A stretch of DNA of 64,000 nucleotides, taken from NCBI GenBank assembly GCA_017792365.1, contig CP051229.1, forward strand, positions 1,922,001-1,986,000, written 5' to 3'. This DNA is from Hyphomonas sp. GTDB taxonomy: Bacteria; Pseudomonadota; Alphaproteobacteria; Caulobacterales; Hyphomonadaceae. Shown here piece by piece: positions 53,659 to 63,423 of this stretch. The position numbers and the translations under genes were made by a program. Below the pieces are notes generated by a model. The model saw only the letters and a program-made list of their open reading frames with translations, was not told the DNA's origin and searched no databases. Each line of letters begins with the position of its first letter. Within the stretch, counting starts at the first letter, position 1.

Positions 53659-54189
53659 TCAGCTGCCGGCGACGGCCGCCTGCTTCCGGGCGAGGTCGTC
53701 CAGCGCCGAACGCGCTTCGCCATCGCTCTCGGCCTTTCCGCCATCCTGCGACGGGCGGCGGCGTCCACGCCGGCGGCGCGGCTTGCTCTCGCCGTCATCG
53801 CCGCCGTCATCGGTCTTGTCAGACCCGGCTTCGCTGGCGGCGGCCTCGTCCTCGGTCTCCGCTTCAGCTTCCGCGTTGACCACTTCCGCCTCGTTGGCGT
53901 TGCCCTCGTCGTCGCCATCGCCGCGCTGCTGGTTGTCCTGCTGCTGACCCGGCAACCGGTCCTTCGGCATCGTCGCAGCCAGGATGCGGAAATAGTGCTC
54001 AGCGTGCTGCATCAGGTTCTCGTAGCGAACCCGGTCACCCGAAGACTGCGCATCGCGCGCATACTGAAGGTATTTTTCGTGAATCTGGGCGGCCGTACCC
54101 CGGATCTTGACCTCCGGGCCATTGCTCTCATGCGGACGGTTGCCCGGATTTCCACCAGACTTGCGACCACGCCCCCGCTGACGCTTCAT
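53659..54189 (-). CDS. DUF4167 RNA-binding-like protein
   Basis: A 176-residue protein with the DUF4167 domain at its N-terminus (KRQRGRGRKSGGNPGN, then RGTAAQIHEKYLQYARDAQS and ENLMQHAEHYFRIL). The rest is low-complexity, first acidic (NANEAEVVNAEAEAETED) and then basic (KPRRRRGRRRPSQDG), suggesting RNA or ribosome contacts. Alphaproteobacteria often keep this gene beside prfA-prmC, as here. ATG 54189 is chosen with AGGA 7 nt upstream. Confidence 0.85.
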   Translation of the reverse strand: MKRQRGRGRKSGGNPGNRPHESNGPEVKIRGTAAQIHEKYLQYARDAQSSGDRVRYENLMQHAEHYFRILAATMPKDRLPGQQQDNQQRGDGDDEGNANEAEVVNAEAEAETEDEAAASEAGSDKTDDGGDDGESKPRRRRGRRRPSQDGGKAESDGEARSALDDLARKQAAVAGS

Positions 54190-54210
54190 CAATTCATCCT
54201 GTTTCTAGAA

Positions 54211-54231
54211 TTTCGTCCCCTACGGACGAAA
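54211..54231 (-). promoter_or_regulatory. Leader hairpin before the DUF4167 gene
   Basis: TTTCGTCC and GGACGAAA form an 8-bp stem with a 5-nt loop, about 22 bp before the DUF4167 start codon. No U-run follows on the coding strand, so it looks like a 5'-leader element rather than a terminator of prmC. Confidence 0.35.
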
Positions 54232-54405
54232 ACAGCTCCGCAAATTTGCAGAAACGTGGAACTCGGGCAGATGGGCGTTCCGTGAACACCTAAGCAATAG
54301 CCTGCAAGTTCTTGTTTCAAACGCTAGCGTGTTTGACCCAGTCCGCCAAGCCCAAATCTGCACCGATTCGAGTGAAAACCAACCCGTCCCGCCTTGGGAC
54401 AAGCC

Positions 54406-55259
54406 TTATCTTTCGGGCCGCCTGGCCGACACCACCCGGTAATTCCCGCCCAGGTCCGTACGGCGGCTGATCTCCCGCCAGCCCCCCGCCGCGGCCATCT
54501 CCAACACCGCCTCGGTCTGGTCAAAACCGACCTCCAGCGCCAGCCAGCCGCCGGTCCGCAGATAGCCCGGCGCCGCCGCCAGGATCGACCGGACCGCATC
54601 CAGCCCGTCCTCGCCGCCATCCAGCGCCAGCGCCGGATCGAACGTCCGCACCTCAGCCGCCAGTTCCGGAATGACGTCCCGCCGGATGTAAGGCGGGTTG
54701 GACACCACAACGTCGAAAGACCCTCGGCTGCATCCCACGAGCCCTCAACCCATTCGACCCGTTCACGAACGCCCAGCGCCGCTCCATTGCGGCGCGCCAC
54801 CTCCAGCGCCCCGGACGACAGATCGACCCCAACGCCGGAAGCCTCGGGCGTCTCCGCCAGTACCGAGATCAACACACACCCGGTGCCCGTCCCCAGGTCC
54901 AGAATGCGCCCCGCCTCCGGCATGAGCTCAACGGCGACATCAACCAGCGTCTCCGTATCAGGTCGCGGATCCAGCGTGTCCGGTGATATCTCGAACCGCC
55001 GTCCGTAGAACTCCCGCCACCCACGGATGCGCGAGACCGGCTCCCCGGCGGCCCTGCGGCTCAGCGCTTCGGTGTAGCGATAGGCGTCCTTGCGGTGAAT
55101 GACGTCATCGTCATGCGCAATCAGTCTGCCGACATCGACGCCCTGCACATGGGCCAGCAGCAACCGTGCATCGCGCGCCCCATCCGGTATGCCGGCCTGC
55201 TTCAACGCGCGCGCGCCCTCGCGAATGGCGTGCGCGCGCGTTAGCGGAATGGTGGTCAC
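54406..55259 (-). CDS. prmC: Release factor glutamine methyltransferase (frameshifted)
   Basis: About 284 residues after repair. It methylates the GGQ glutamine of release factors. SAM-binding [18 protein letters not shown] and the catalytic NPPY ([12 protein letters not shown]) are present. The frame breaks at the CCC run 54721-54723; one extra G on the coding strand restores [13 protein letters not shown]. Start is GTG at 55259, overlapping the prfA stop (GTGA). Since prmC is a conserved growth gene, a sequence error is more likely than a real break. Confidence 0.9.
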
Positions 55260-56341
55260 GCCTGTTCCCGGTCCATCGCCGCCAGCCGCTCGGCCTGGTC
55301 TTCCGACACCAGCGCCGACACCAGTTCGTCCAGACCGTCGCCGGCAAGGATCGTATCCAGCTTGTGCAGCGTCAGGTTGATGCGGTGATCGGAAACGCGG
55401 CCCTGCGGGAAGTTGTAAGTGCGGATGCGCTCCGACCTGTCGCCGGACCCGACCTGCGACTTGCGCGCCGCCGACCGCTCCGCATCCTTCGCCTCGCGCT
55501 CCATCTCGTACAGCCGGATCTTCAGAACCTCCATCGCCTTGGCGCGGTTGGCGTGCTGCGACTTCTCCGACGACGTCACCATGATCCCTGTCGGCAAGTG
55601 GGTGATCCGCACCGCGCTATCCGTCGTGTTGACGTGCTGGCCGCCCGCGCCCGACGCCCGCATCGTGTCGATGCGGATATCTTCCTGTTTGATCTCGATA
55701 TCGACCTCTTCCGGCGCAGGCAGAACCGCCACCGTCGCCGCCGAGGTGTGGATGCGTCCGCCCGCTTCCGTCACCGGCACGCGCTGCACTCGATGCACGC
55801 CACTTTCGAACTTCAGCCGCCCGAAAACGCCATTGCCCGTGACGCTGGCGATGATTTCCTTGTAGCCGCCTGCGTCACCCTCCGACGCCGAGACCAGCTC
55901 GACCTTCCAGCCCTGCAGCTGCGCATAGCGCTGGTACATCCGGTAGAGATCGCCCGCGAACAGCGCCGCCTCATCGCCGCCCGTCCCGGCGCGCACTTCC
56001 AGCACCGCACTCGCCTCGTCGTCCGCATCCTTCGGCAACAGCAGGATCTGCATCTCGGATTCCATGTCCGGGATGCGCTCCTTGATCTCGGCGACCTCTT
56101 CCTCGGCCAGCGCCGCCATCTCGCGATCCGCGCCGGGATCGTCGATCATCGCCCGCGCCTCGGCCATCTGCACCCGCAGGTTGAGCAGCTCGCGCGCCTT
56201 CTCGGCGGCTTCCTTCATCGAGTAATGCTGGCGCGACAGGTCCACGATCTCGTCCGGGTCGGAGGCCACGCCCATGCGCGCCTCGACCTGCTCGAAGCGG
56301 TCCACCAGGCTTCTCAGCCGCGATTCAGAGATACTCGCCAT
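55256..56341 (-). CDS. prfA: Peptide chain release factor 1
   Basis: A 361-residue factor reading UAA and UAG. The peptide anticodon appears as PVT in [17 protein letters not shown], and the catalytic GGQ in [15 protein letters not shown]. Length is standard. It is coupled to prmC, which modifies it. Confidence 0.98.
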   Translation of the reverse strand: MASISESRLRSLVDRFEQVEARMGVASDPDEIVDLSRQHYSMKEAAEKARELLNLRVQMAEARAMIDDPGADREMAALAEEEVAEIKERIPDMESEMQILLLPKDADDEASAVLEVRAGTGGDEAALFAGDLYRMYQRYAQLQGWKVELVSASEGDAGGYKEIIASVTGNGVFGRLKFESGVHRVQRVPVTEAGGRIHTSAATVAVLPAPEEVDIEIKQEDIRIDTMRASGAGGQHVNTTDSAVRITHLPTGIMVTSSEKSQHANRAKAMEVLKIRLYEMEREAKDAERSAARKSQVGSGDRSERIRTYNFPQGRVSDHRINLTLHKLDTILAGDGLDELVSALVSEDQAERLAAMDREQA

Positions 56342-56444
56342 GCGCGATCAAATAGCGTGCGCCGGGCCGGTTGCAACAGGAACCATGCCCTTTCCAGAGA
56401 AACCGGCAGGCCGGATCGCCTTGCGAACCCGGGTCACCTGACCC

Positions 56445-56873
56445 CTATACGAAGGCCGCCCAGGCATTCCTTGCCACGATCACCGTCAGCAGGATCGACG
56501 ACAGGGTAAACACCACGAACCGGGCGGGGACGTAATTCGTCGTCGACTGGATCAGGCTGTGCACCACCCGCAGCGCCACATAGCCCCACGCCAGCCACAC
56601 GTTCAGGTCGTCCGCCACGCCAACCAGAAAGCTGTAGATGCAGATCGCATAGAAGATGACCGGCTGTTCCAGCAGATGCGTGTAGTTCTGCGCCGGCCAG
56701 TGCACATGGGGCGGGATCCGCTCCAGCGCAGCATGCGTCTCAGGCCCCTTGAGCTTCGAAGCGTCGACCTTCGCCTTCTGCATCGCCGGTATCCGCATGG
56801 CGTAGAGCCATATCCACATCACCAGCGTCCAGATGACCAGCGCCAGCACCGGCGTCATGATCGTATTTTGCAT
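56445..56873 (-). CDS. MAPEG-family membrane protein
   Basis: A 142-residue protein with about four spans (MTPVLALVIWTLVMWIWLYA; PVIFYAICIYSFLV; AWGYVALRVVHSLIQSTTN; FVVFTLSSILLTVIVA). The ALRVVHSLIQSTTN block with the RxxH pair matches MAPEG proteins (membrane glutathione-dependent or eicosanoid-type enzymes). ATG 56873 has GGGAGG just upstream. Bacterial function uncertain. Confidence 0.85.
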   Translation of the reverse strand: MQNTIMTPVLALVIWTLVMWIWLYAMRIPAMQKAKVDASKLKGPETHAALERIPPHVHWPAQNYTHLLEQPVIFYAICIYSFLVGVADDLNVWLAWGYVALRVVHSLIQSTTNYVPARFVVFTLSSILLTVIVARNAWAAFV

Positions 56874-56938
56874 ATCGGCCTCCCTGCCCAAGCTCCAGGC
56901 AGGCTAGCCGCACCTCGATTTGCCAATCCAGCAGAAAA

Positions 56939-58267
56939 TCACGGCGACGGGTTCAAACCGGCCTCGATCGCCTCGACCGTTTCCGGCGCCTCAGCGATCG
57001 GCGCGATCGGCTCGCCTTCCGGCATCCACCGGTCTAGCCAGTCGAGGAAATAATCCCAGTCCGAGGGCCGCACGCTATGGCCGGTCGGCCGGATCCAGAA
57101 GTCCAGCGGCCCGCGCTGGTCCGTATCGCGCATCCCGTCCTGCGTCAGGCCTTCAACCCCGTAGAGCCGGTAAACCGGATCGGCTCCCAGCGCTGCGCGG
57201 AAGACGCCATTGGGATCCGACCACACATCCTTCCAGCCATTTCCCAGCAACAGCGGGCGCGGCGCCACCATCGCAATCAGCTGGTGCTGGTCGACCGGGA
57301 TCGCATCCTCGTTGCCGGCATAGCTCGCATACTTCGGATCGAACCAGTGCGGATAGCTGTCAGTGATCTCCTTCACCGTCTCGCCCGCCCGCGCACGCGT
57401 CAGCGTCGTGCCGCCCTTGCCAGCCTGGTGCGGAAACCCGGCCTCGATCCGCTCGTCCAGCGCCATCGCCAACAGCGCAGACTTGCCCTGCCGCGAATGC
57501 CCCCAGACGGCGGTCCGTGACGCATCGATCCGCGGGTCAGCCTCCAGCACATCCAGCGCCCAGCCAAACCCTGCGGCCCAAACCGCCAGCACTCCGGTCG
57601 GCGCACGCTCCGCCGGAAGCAGTTTCGCGAACCGCTCAAAGTCGGCCTTCGCCGCCTCGCGGCTGTCGGCGGCGAACTCGCCGGGAAACACCGTCGCATA
57701 GGCATAGCCGCGCTCAAGAATCTGGCGGTGCGGCCCTTCCATGATGTGCGGCCCGAAAATCAGACGGATCAGGCGCGCCTGAACGCTCCCCGGATCAAGA
57801 CGATCTCCCAGCGCGTCGCTGCCAAGCGCCGTGGCATTGCCGCTGAAATTCTCATTGAGGATCAGCGGGACGGGTCTGCCGTCACCCGCACCTCTTGGCA
57901 GCGCCAGCGCAATGTGAAACTCGATCGCGTCCGGCCCCTCGCCGACACGCACAAGGATGTTCTCAAGCGACCCCGCCCCGCCGGCGAAAGCCTCATCGAC
58001 AACTTCACGCGAGACTTCAACCGCGGTCAGCTCGGTTGGCGTCGGCCCATAGACGTGTTCTGCGAAGGCCCGCCGCAGGACTTCCTCGCGTCGCTCCCAG
58101 TCCGCAACCGTCCTCACCTGCGGATCGCCATTGAACGGCGCCAGCACGTCGGGCCGCGCGGCCTCCTTGCTCTGGATGTTGGTGCTGGCCGTGTTCAGCC
58201 CCAGCCGCGTACATCCGGCGGCCAGCAGCAGACACAACAGAACAGGCGCAATTCCCCGCCTCAGCAC
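56939..58267 (-). CDS. CE15-like glucuronoyl esterase / alpha-beta hydrolase lipoprotein
   Basis: A 442-residue exported hydrolase with lipobox (LLLAAGC). The nucleophile elbow is GHSRQGKSALL, matching the G-x-SR-x-GK of CE15 glucuronoyl esterases; the His candidate is in RPTGHSVRP, and VAPRPLLLGNG and ITDSYPHWFDP follow the family order. CE15 enzymes split lignin-carbohydrate ester bonds. A GTG start at 58267 has GGGAGGA upstream and opens directly on the signal peptide; ATG 58306 is the alternative. With the CE2-like protein and TonB receptors it fits a polysaccharide-using lifestyle. Confidence 0.82.
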   Translation of the reverse strand: MLRRGIAPVLLCLLLAAGCTRLGLNTASTNIQSKEAARPDVLAPFNGDPQVRTVADWERREEVLRRAFAEHVYGPTPTELTAVEVSREVVDEAFAGGAGSLENILVRVGEGPDAIEFHIALALPRGAGDGRPVPLILNENFSGNATALGSDALGDRLDPGSVQARLIRLIFGPHIMEGPHRQILERGYAYATVFPGEFAADSREAAKADFERFAKLLPAERAPTGVLAVWAAGFGWALDVLEADPRIDASRTAVWGHSRQGKSALLAMALDERIEAGFPHQAGKGGTTLTRARAGETVKEITDSYPHWFDPKYASYAGNEDAIPVDQHQLIAMVAPRPLLLGNGWKDVWSDPNGVFRAALGADPVYRLYGVEGLTQDGMRDTDQRGPLDFWIRPTGHSVRPSDWDYFLDWLDRWMPEGEPIAPIAEAPETVEAIEAGLNPSP

Positions 58268-58345
58268 TCGGCTTCCTCCCACCCCATCGCGGCCCAACCA
58301 CCGCATGAATTCGATCCGCCGCCACAGGCGGTTACAGCGCGCCGG

Positions 58346-59485
58346 CTACTCAGCGGCCACGGCTTCCTTCTCCCGCGCCGTGCGCATCGCTTCAGCCTTG
58401 GCCTCCACCTGCTCCACGATGTGCTCGATCATGTCGGCATTCGAGAGCTTGTGGTCAGGCCGGCCCGACACATACATCATGCCGGCATCCTTGCCGCCGC
58501 CCGTAAAACCAAGATCGGTCATCGCCGCTTCGCCCGGCCCGTTGACCACGCAGCCAATGATCGACAGCGAAATCGGCTCGGCGATATGCGCCAGCCGCTG
58601 CTCCAGCGTCTCCACCGTCGAGATCACGTCGAACCCCTGCCGCGCACAAGACGGGCACGCGATGATGTTCACGCCACGCGTCCGCAGGTTCAATGATTTG
58701 AGAATATCGAACCCGGCCTTCACTTCCTCAACCGGATCAGCCGACAGCGACACCCGGATCGTATCCCCGATCCCGGCCCACAACAGCGAGCCCATCCCGA
58801 TCGCCGACTTGATCGATCCGATCCGCATGCCGCCCGCCTCGGTCACCCCAAGGTGCAAAGGCGCATCCGTCGCCTCGGCCAGCCCCTGATAGGCCGCAAC
58901 CGTCAGGAACACATCTGACGCCTTCACCGAGATCTTGTACTCGCGGAAATCATGCTCCTCGAGGATGCGCGCATGATCGAGCGCGCTTTCTACCATCGCC
59001 TCGGGGCACGGCTCGCCGTACTTCTCTAAGAGGTGCCGCTCCAGCGACCCGCCATTTACACCGATCCGGATCGAACAGCCGTGATCCTTCGCGGCCTGCA
59101 CCACATCGCGCACGCGATCCTTCGATCCGATATTGCCCGGGTTGATCCGCAGGCAAGCGGCGCCCGCCTCGGCCGCTTCGATCCCGCGCTTGTAGTGAAA
59201 GTGGATATCGGCAACCAGCGGAACCTTCGCCGCCCGCACGATCTCGCGAAACGCCTGCGTCGATTCCACATCAGGGCACGACACACGCACGATGTCGGCG
59301 CCTGCTTCCTCCAGCCGCCGGATCTGGTCGATCGTCGCGCCAGCATCCGACGTCGGCGTGTTGGTCATCGACTGAACGAGGATCGGCGCATCGCCGCCCA
59401 CCTCGAGTGCGCCGACCCTGATCTTCCTGGATTTACGACGTTCGATCGCGCGCCAAGGCCGGATCGAATTGATGTCAGTCGCCAT
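58346..59485 (-). CDS. ispG: 4-hydroxy-3-methylbut-2-enyl diphosphate synthase
   Basis: A 379-residue iron-sulfur enzyme of the MEP isoprenoid pathway. TIM-barrel part: [37 protein letters not shown] and [11 protein letters not shown]. The [4Fe-4S] cysteines are in [11 protein letters not shown] and [14 protein letters not shown] 59485 follows a GTG at 59488 that could also start. It is monocistronic. Confidence 0.97.
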   Translation of the reverse strand: MATDINSIRPWRAIERRKSRKIRVGALEVGGDAPILVQSMTNTPTSDAGATIDQIRRLEEAGADIVRVSCPDVESTQAFREIVRAAKVPLVADIHFHYKRGIEAAEAGAACLRINPGNIGSKDRVRDVVQAAKDHGCSIRIGVNGGSLERHLLEKYGEPCPEAMVESALDHARILEEHDFREYKISVKASDVFLTVAAYQGLAEATDAPLHLGVTEAGGMRIGSIKSAIGMGSLLWAGIGDTIRVSLSADPVEEVKAGFDILKSLNLRTRGVNIIACPSCARQGFDVISTVETLEQRLAHIAEPISLSIIGCVVNGPGEAAMTDLGFTGGGKDAGMMYVSGRPDHKLSNADMIEHIVEQVEAKAEAMRTAREKEAVAAE

Positions 59486-59629
59486 CACCGTGTCTCGCCG
59501 ATTGCGGACGCAAACCTTGGCGCCCGGAACGCAGGTCCAAGGGTCCCACGCCTTCTCGCAGTGCTCAATGCATCATATGGGGCATTGCTGCGGCGAGGTG
59601 AAGCAAAAGCCGCCGCCTTTGACCGCGCC

Positions 59630-60988
59630 CTACTGCGGGTAAGCCAGCAGCGAGGGGTCGACCACTTCCGGAGCCGGCTCAGGCTCGGCTTGTGGCGCTG
59701 GCCGGGCTGGCTGGGTCTGCGCGCGCGCCGGGGCCGGCTGCGGCCGCGGTGCAGGCGCGGTTTCTGCGCGCGGCGGTGTAGCCTGCTGCCCCGCCGCTGG
59801 CGTAGAGGCCGGTACCGAGGCTTGGCCGGAGGCTGCGCCTGCCGTGGTCGGGTCCGTATCCGCCGCCGGGGCGAACTCGACGACCGGGTTTTCTTCCGTC
59901 ACCGTCAGCGGCTGGGCGTCGCGCGAGAGGGCAGCGTCCACACTCTGGGCGTAGACCGGACCGCCATCCTCCGACAGCTGGCCGAGCGTCATGTCGCCAA
60001 GCCGCCACTCGAAGGCGTCACCCTCGTTGGTCGTCACCGTCCATCCGGCGCCAACCCGCGGCGCATAGCTTTCGCCCGGCGAGAAATAGCGCGCGAGGAA
60101 CTTTGTACCGTCCGCGCCGCGAAACTCCACGCGGGCGCGCTTGGTCGCATAGATGCGCAGTGTTTGTGTCGGCGCCGATGCCTGCGGCGTTGCGGCCGTT
60201 TCAGCCGCCGTAGCAGCCGGCGCGCCGGCCGCAACCCGCGGCGATGCCTGATTGCCCTCGCCGCTGCCGCCGCTTGTGAGCACGTAATAGCCGCCGCCAG
60301 CCACCGCGAGCCCGGCGACCAGCAGCCCGAACACCGGCGCGGCGCTGACGCCTTTACGCTCGGCCTTCGGCGGCGCCATCTCCTTGCGGACAGGATCGGC
60401 GAGGATTGCGCATTCAGCCTTGTAGCGGTTGACCGTCTTGCCCGGCTCCATTCCCAGGTGGCGGGCATAGTCGCGGATGTGACCGATGGCGTAGACCCGG
60501 GGGCCAAGCGCTGCCGCGTTCATCTCTTCGATCGCGGTCAGCATGCTGACGTGGAGGCGCAATTCCTTGCTGACCTGTTCGAGGCTCAGCCCGCGCGCTT
60601 CCCTTTCCTCGCGAATGGCCGCGCCGATGCGAATCTTGGGTTCGCCATCCTCAGCATCGTCACTGTCCTCAGCGACAGCAGACTTTGATGGCGGGAAAAG
60701 CGGCGGCAGGGCTTCAACCTGCTCATCCTCGATGCGGGTCGGAACCTGACTTAGATCAGTATCCTCAGACGCGCCGGCCTCAAGCTCGGCCTCGGCCCCA
60801 GCTTCCTGTGCGCCGGAAATCACGCGCAGGTGCGGCGTCTGCTTGCGTATCTGGGTATCGGCGTCGTCGGTACTCATAGCGACTCCCGTTCCAGGCTCAC
60901 TCCCGACTGACGCGGCAACATCCGTGCCGGTTCCTTCGGTCTCAGCTTCAGGCTTGGACTTCGAGTCGTCTTTGACTACGCCGCTCAT
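59630..60988 (-). CDS. RodZ-like transmembrane helix-turn-helix protein
   Basis: About 452 residues: an acidic N-terminal tail; a Cro/CI-type HTH (IGAAIREEREARGLSLEQV, then HVSMLTAIEEMN); a single span (APVFGLLVAGLAVAGGGYYVL); a periplasmic beta domain (LRIYATKRARVEFRGADGTK, YAPRVGAGWTVTT); and a long Pro/Ala/Gln-rich C-terminus. This is the RodZ/DUF4115 layout, tied to cell-shape machinery. Start uncertain: ATG 60988 has a weak site, while ATG 60877 (MSTDDADTQ) has GGGAG 5 nt upstream and gives 415 residues. Confidence 0.82.
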   Translation of the reverse strand: MSGVVKDDSKSKPEAETEGTGTDVAASVGSEPGTGVAMSTDDADTQIRKQTPHLRVISGAQEAGAEAELEAGASEDTDLSQVPTRIEDEQVEALPPLFPPSKSAVAEDSDDAEDGEPKIRIGAAIREEREARGLSLEQVSKELRLHVSMLTAIEEMNAAALGPRVYAIGHIRDYARHLGMEPGKTVNRYKAECAILADPVRKEMAPPKAERKGVSAAPVFGLLVAGLAVAGGGYYVLTSGGSGEGNQASPRVAAGAPAATAAETAATPQASAPTQTLRIYATKRARVEFRGADGTKFLARYFSPGESYAPRVGAGWTVTTNEGDAFEWRLGDMTLGQLSEDGGPVYAQSVDAALSRDAQPLTVTEENPVVEFAPAADTDPTTAGAASGQASVPASTPAAGQQATPPRAETAPAPRPQPAPARAQTQPARPAPQAEPEPAPEVVDPSLLAYPQ

Positions 60989-61094
60989 TAACAATTCCGT
61001 GGCGGAGAACCCGAAATTGGATCCTCTTCGCAAATACGCCCGCCGCCCTAAAAGAGTGTTACCAACCGTAAGGCTTGGTTAAAGGCCCAGCAAC

Positions 61095-63386
61095 CTAAAT
61101 CCTCACGCCCTGCGCCTGAATGATGCGTAATAGTTCTGGCCGCGTCGTAGGACCCGGCTGCGCGATCAGCTCGCGAAGCACTGGCTCGATCTGCGAGATA
61201 TCGATCGAGCGAACCAGCTGCTTGATCGGCGCCACCCGGCCCGCCTGCATCGACAGCCTGCGATAGCCCAGCGCCATCAACCCGACTACCTCAAGCGGCC
61301 GCCCCGCCGCCTCCCCGCAAACCGTCACCGGAAGATCGGCAGCCGCCGCATCGTCCCGCAATTTCGCCAGCAGCCTCAGCGCCGGGCGAGACAGGAGGTC
61401 ATAGCGCGCCGACACGCGCGTGTTGTCCCGGTCGGCCGCAAAGAAGAATTGCATCAGATCGTTCGTGCCGACCGAGATGAAGTCCGCCCGCCGCGCCAGC
61501 GCCGGTATCGAAAACGCCAGCGACGGGGTCTCAACCATCGCGCCGACCTGAAGCTTTTGCGGCAGCTCCCGGTCGAACTTCACCGCCCACTCAAGCTCGT
61601 CATCCAAGAGGCTGCGCGCCGCCTCAAACTCCTCCACGGTCGCCACCATGGGGAACATCACGCGCAGCGTCCGGCCGCCGGCCGCGCGTATCAGGGACCG
61701 CAGCTGCCTGCGAAAAAAGTAAGGATGATCAAGCGCCAATCGCAGGGCGCGCCAGCCCAGCGCCGGGTTCTCTTCGCGCTCGGACCGCCCCATGAACGGC
61801 GCGATCTTGTCCCCGCCAAGGTCGATCGTCCGGAACACCACCGGTCGATCGCTCGCCCGGTCGATCGCCGCGCGATAGAAGGCCGCCTGGTCCTCGATTC
61901 CGGGCATCCGCTCGGCGGTCATGAACTGGAACTCGGTCCTGAACAGCCCGACCCCCTTGGCGCCCACATCGTCGAGGTGATTGAGGTCGAACGACAGGCC
62001 GGCGTTGATGAACAGCTCCATATCCTGGCCGTCCAGCGTACGCGCCGGCTTGTCCCGCAGCTTCGACAATTCCGCCAGCTTCTCATCCGACAGCGCGATC
62101 CGCGACACGCAGCTCTGCACCAGCTCGGGCCCCGGCCGGATGTTCACGACGGAATTCTCGCCGTCGACAATGATCAGATCGCCGTCCTCGGCCCGCGTGA
62201 CGGCGCCCTCGACTGCACCGATGGCCACGATCCCCATGGCGCGCGCCACGATGGCGGCATGCGACCCCGCGCCCGCTTCCTCAAGGACGATACCGGCCAG
62301 CCCGGCATCGCGATACTCAAGCAACTCGGCGGGCCCGATCCGGCTCGCCACCAGAACCGAGCCCTTGGGCAGCGCCCGGCGCTCATCCCCGTCCAGTCCC
62401 GCCAGCTGCCGCAGCAGCCGGTTCTCGAGATCCTCAAGATCGTGCAGCCGCTCGCGCATCAGGTTGTCGCGCGCGCTCGCCAGCCGCGCCCGGTGCTCGC
62501 GGCGCACCCGGTCAACCGCCGCCTCGGCGGACAGGCCGGACCGCACCGCTTCCCGCAACCGCGCTTCCCAGGACGGGTCATGCGCGAACAGCCTGTACGT
62601 TTCCAGCACATCCCGGCTCTCGCCGAACAGCACCGGACCGGCACGGGACAACATCGCATCGATCGACTGCCGCAGCGCCTCCAGCGCCCGGTTCAGCCGC
62701 CGCTCTTCAACCTCCGGATCGCTGGCGAACAGCCGCGCAGGGGGCACGACGGGGTCGTAGAGGTGGGCGGGCCCCATAGCGACGCCCTCGTTCAAAACCC
62801 TGCCCTCAAGCTCGATCGGCCGCGACGACCGGCCGTTCGCGCTCTGGGCTTCAGCCTCCGCAGCGACCAGCTCGGCCAACACCATCGCGATCGTCTGGAG
62901 GGCCTCGACCTCCTCGTCGTCATAGGCCCGCTCGGTCCGGTTCTGCAGGACCACAACGCCCAGAACTCGTCCGCTGCGCAGGATCGGGACGCCTAGGAAG
63001 GAATGGAACGGGTCCTCGCCCGTCTCCGGCCGGTAGGAGAAGCGTGGGTGTGAAAAGGCGTCCGTCAGGCGCAGCGGCCGCGCCGTCGATGACACCAGGC
63101 CGACAAGGCCTTCATTCTCCGCCAGCCGGGTCCTGCCCACAGCCTCCTGCGAAAGACCCTCTGTCGCGATCAGCCCGAGCGAGGAATCCTCGTGCCGCAT
63201 ATAGATGGAGCAGACATCCGCCACCATCGTGTTGGCGGTCAGCTCGACCACGCGCTTCAGCCGCTGCGGCTCCGGGGCGGTGTCCGCCATCAGCGAGCGG
63301 AGCCGGCTCAGCAGCAGGCGCGCCCCGCCCGCCGGCGGCCGCGGCGCTGTCCCCCCAATGTCTCCTGGTCTGCCGCGTTCGCTCAA
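61095..63386 (-). CDS. ptsP: PEP-protein phosphotransferase PtsP (enzyme I-Ntr)
   Basis: A 763-residue enzyme I of the nitrogen PTS. N-terminal GAF domain (VELTANTMVADVCSIYMRHE), then the enzyme I core: phospho-His in GSHAAIVARAMGI, PEP-binding GLFRTEFQFMTAERMPG, VMFPMVATVEEFEAA and SVGTNDLMQFFFAADRD, and the Cys in VCGEAAGRPLE. It senses glutamine/nitrogen state and feeds phosphate to NPr. Start is TTG at 63386, preceded by GGAACGAAG. lysC lies 38 bp upstream, an order common in alphaproteobacteria. Confidence 0.96.
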   Translation of the reverse strand: MSERGRPGDIGGTAPRPPAGGARLLLSRLRSLMADTAPEPQRLKRVVELTANTMVADVCSIYMRHEDSSLGLIATEGLSQEAVGRTRLAENEGLVGLVSSTARPLRLTDAFSHPRFSYRPETGEDPFHSFLGVPILRSGRVLGVVVLQNRTERAYDDEEVEALQTIAMVLAELVAAEAEAQSANGRSSRPIELEGRVLNEGVAMGPAHLYDPVVPPARLFASDPEVEERRLNRALEALRQSIDAMLSRAGPVLFGESRDVLETYRLFAHDPSWEARLREAVRSGLSAEAAVDRVRREHRARLASARDNLMRERLHDLEDLENRLLRQLAGLDGDERRALPKGSVLVASRIGPAELLEYRDAGLAGIVLEEAGAGSHAAIVARAMGIVAIGAVEGAVTRAEDGDLIIVDGENSVVNIRPGPELVQSCVSRIALSDEKLAELSKLRDKPARTLDGQDMELFINAGLSFDLNHLDDVGAKGVGLFRTEFQFMTAERMPGIEDQAAFYRAAIDRASDRPVVFRTIDLGGDKIAPFMGRSEREENPALGWRALRLALDHPYFFRRQLRSLIRAAGGRTLRVMFPMVATVEEFEAARSLLDDELEWAVKFDRELPQKLQVGAMVETPSLAFSIPALARRADFISVGTNDLMQFFFAADRDNTRVSARYDLLSRPALRLLAKLRDDAAAADLPVTVCGEAAGRPLEVVGLMALGYRRLSMQAGRVAPIKQLVRSIDISQIEPVLRELIAQPGPTTRPELLRIIQAQGVRI

Positions 63387-63423
63387 CTTCGTTCCTGATC
63401 ACCCCCCCGAAAACCGGGAGGAA

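Noticed and set aside
54321-54330. 10-bp palindrome ACGCTAGCGT upstream of the DUF4167 gene as an operator
   Set aside because: Short and lacking a neighbouring regulator or a second site; could be chance.
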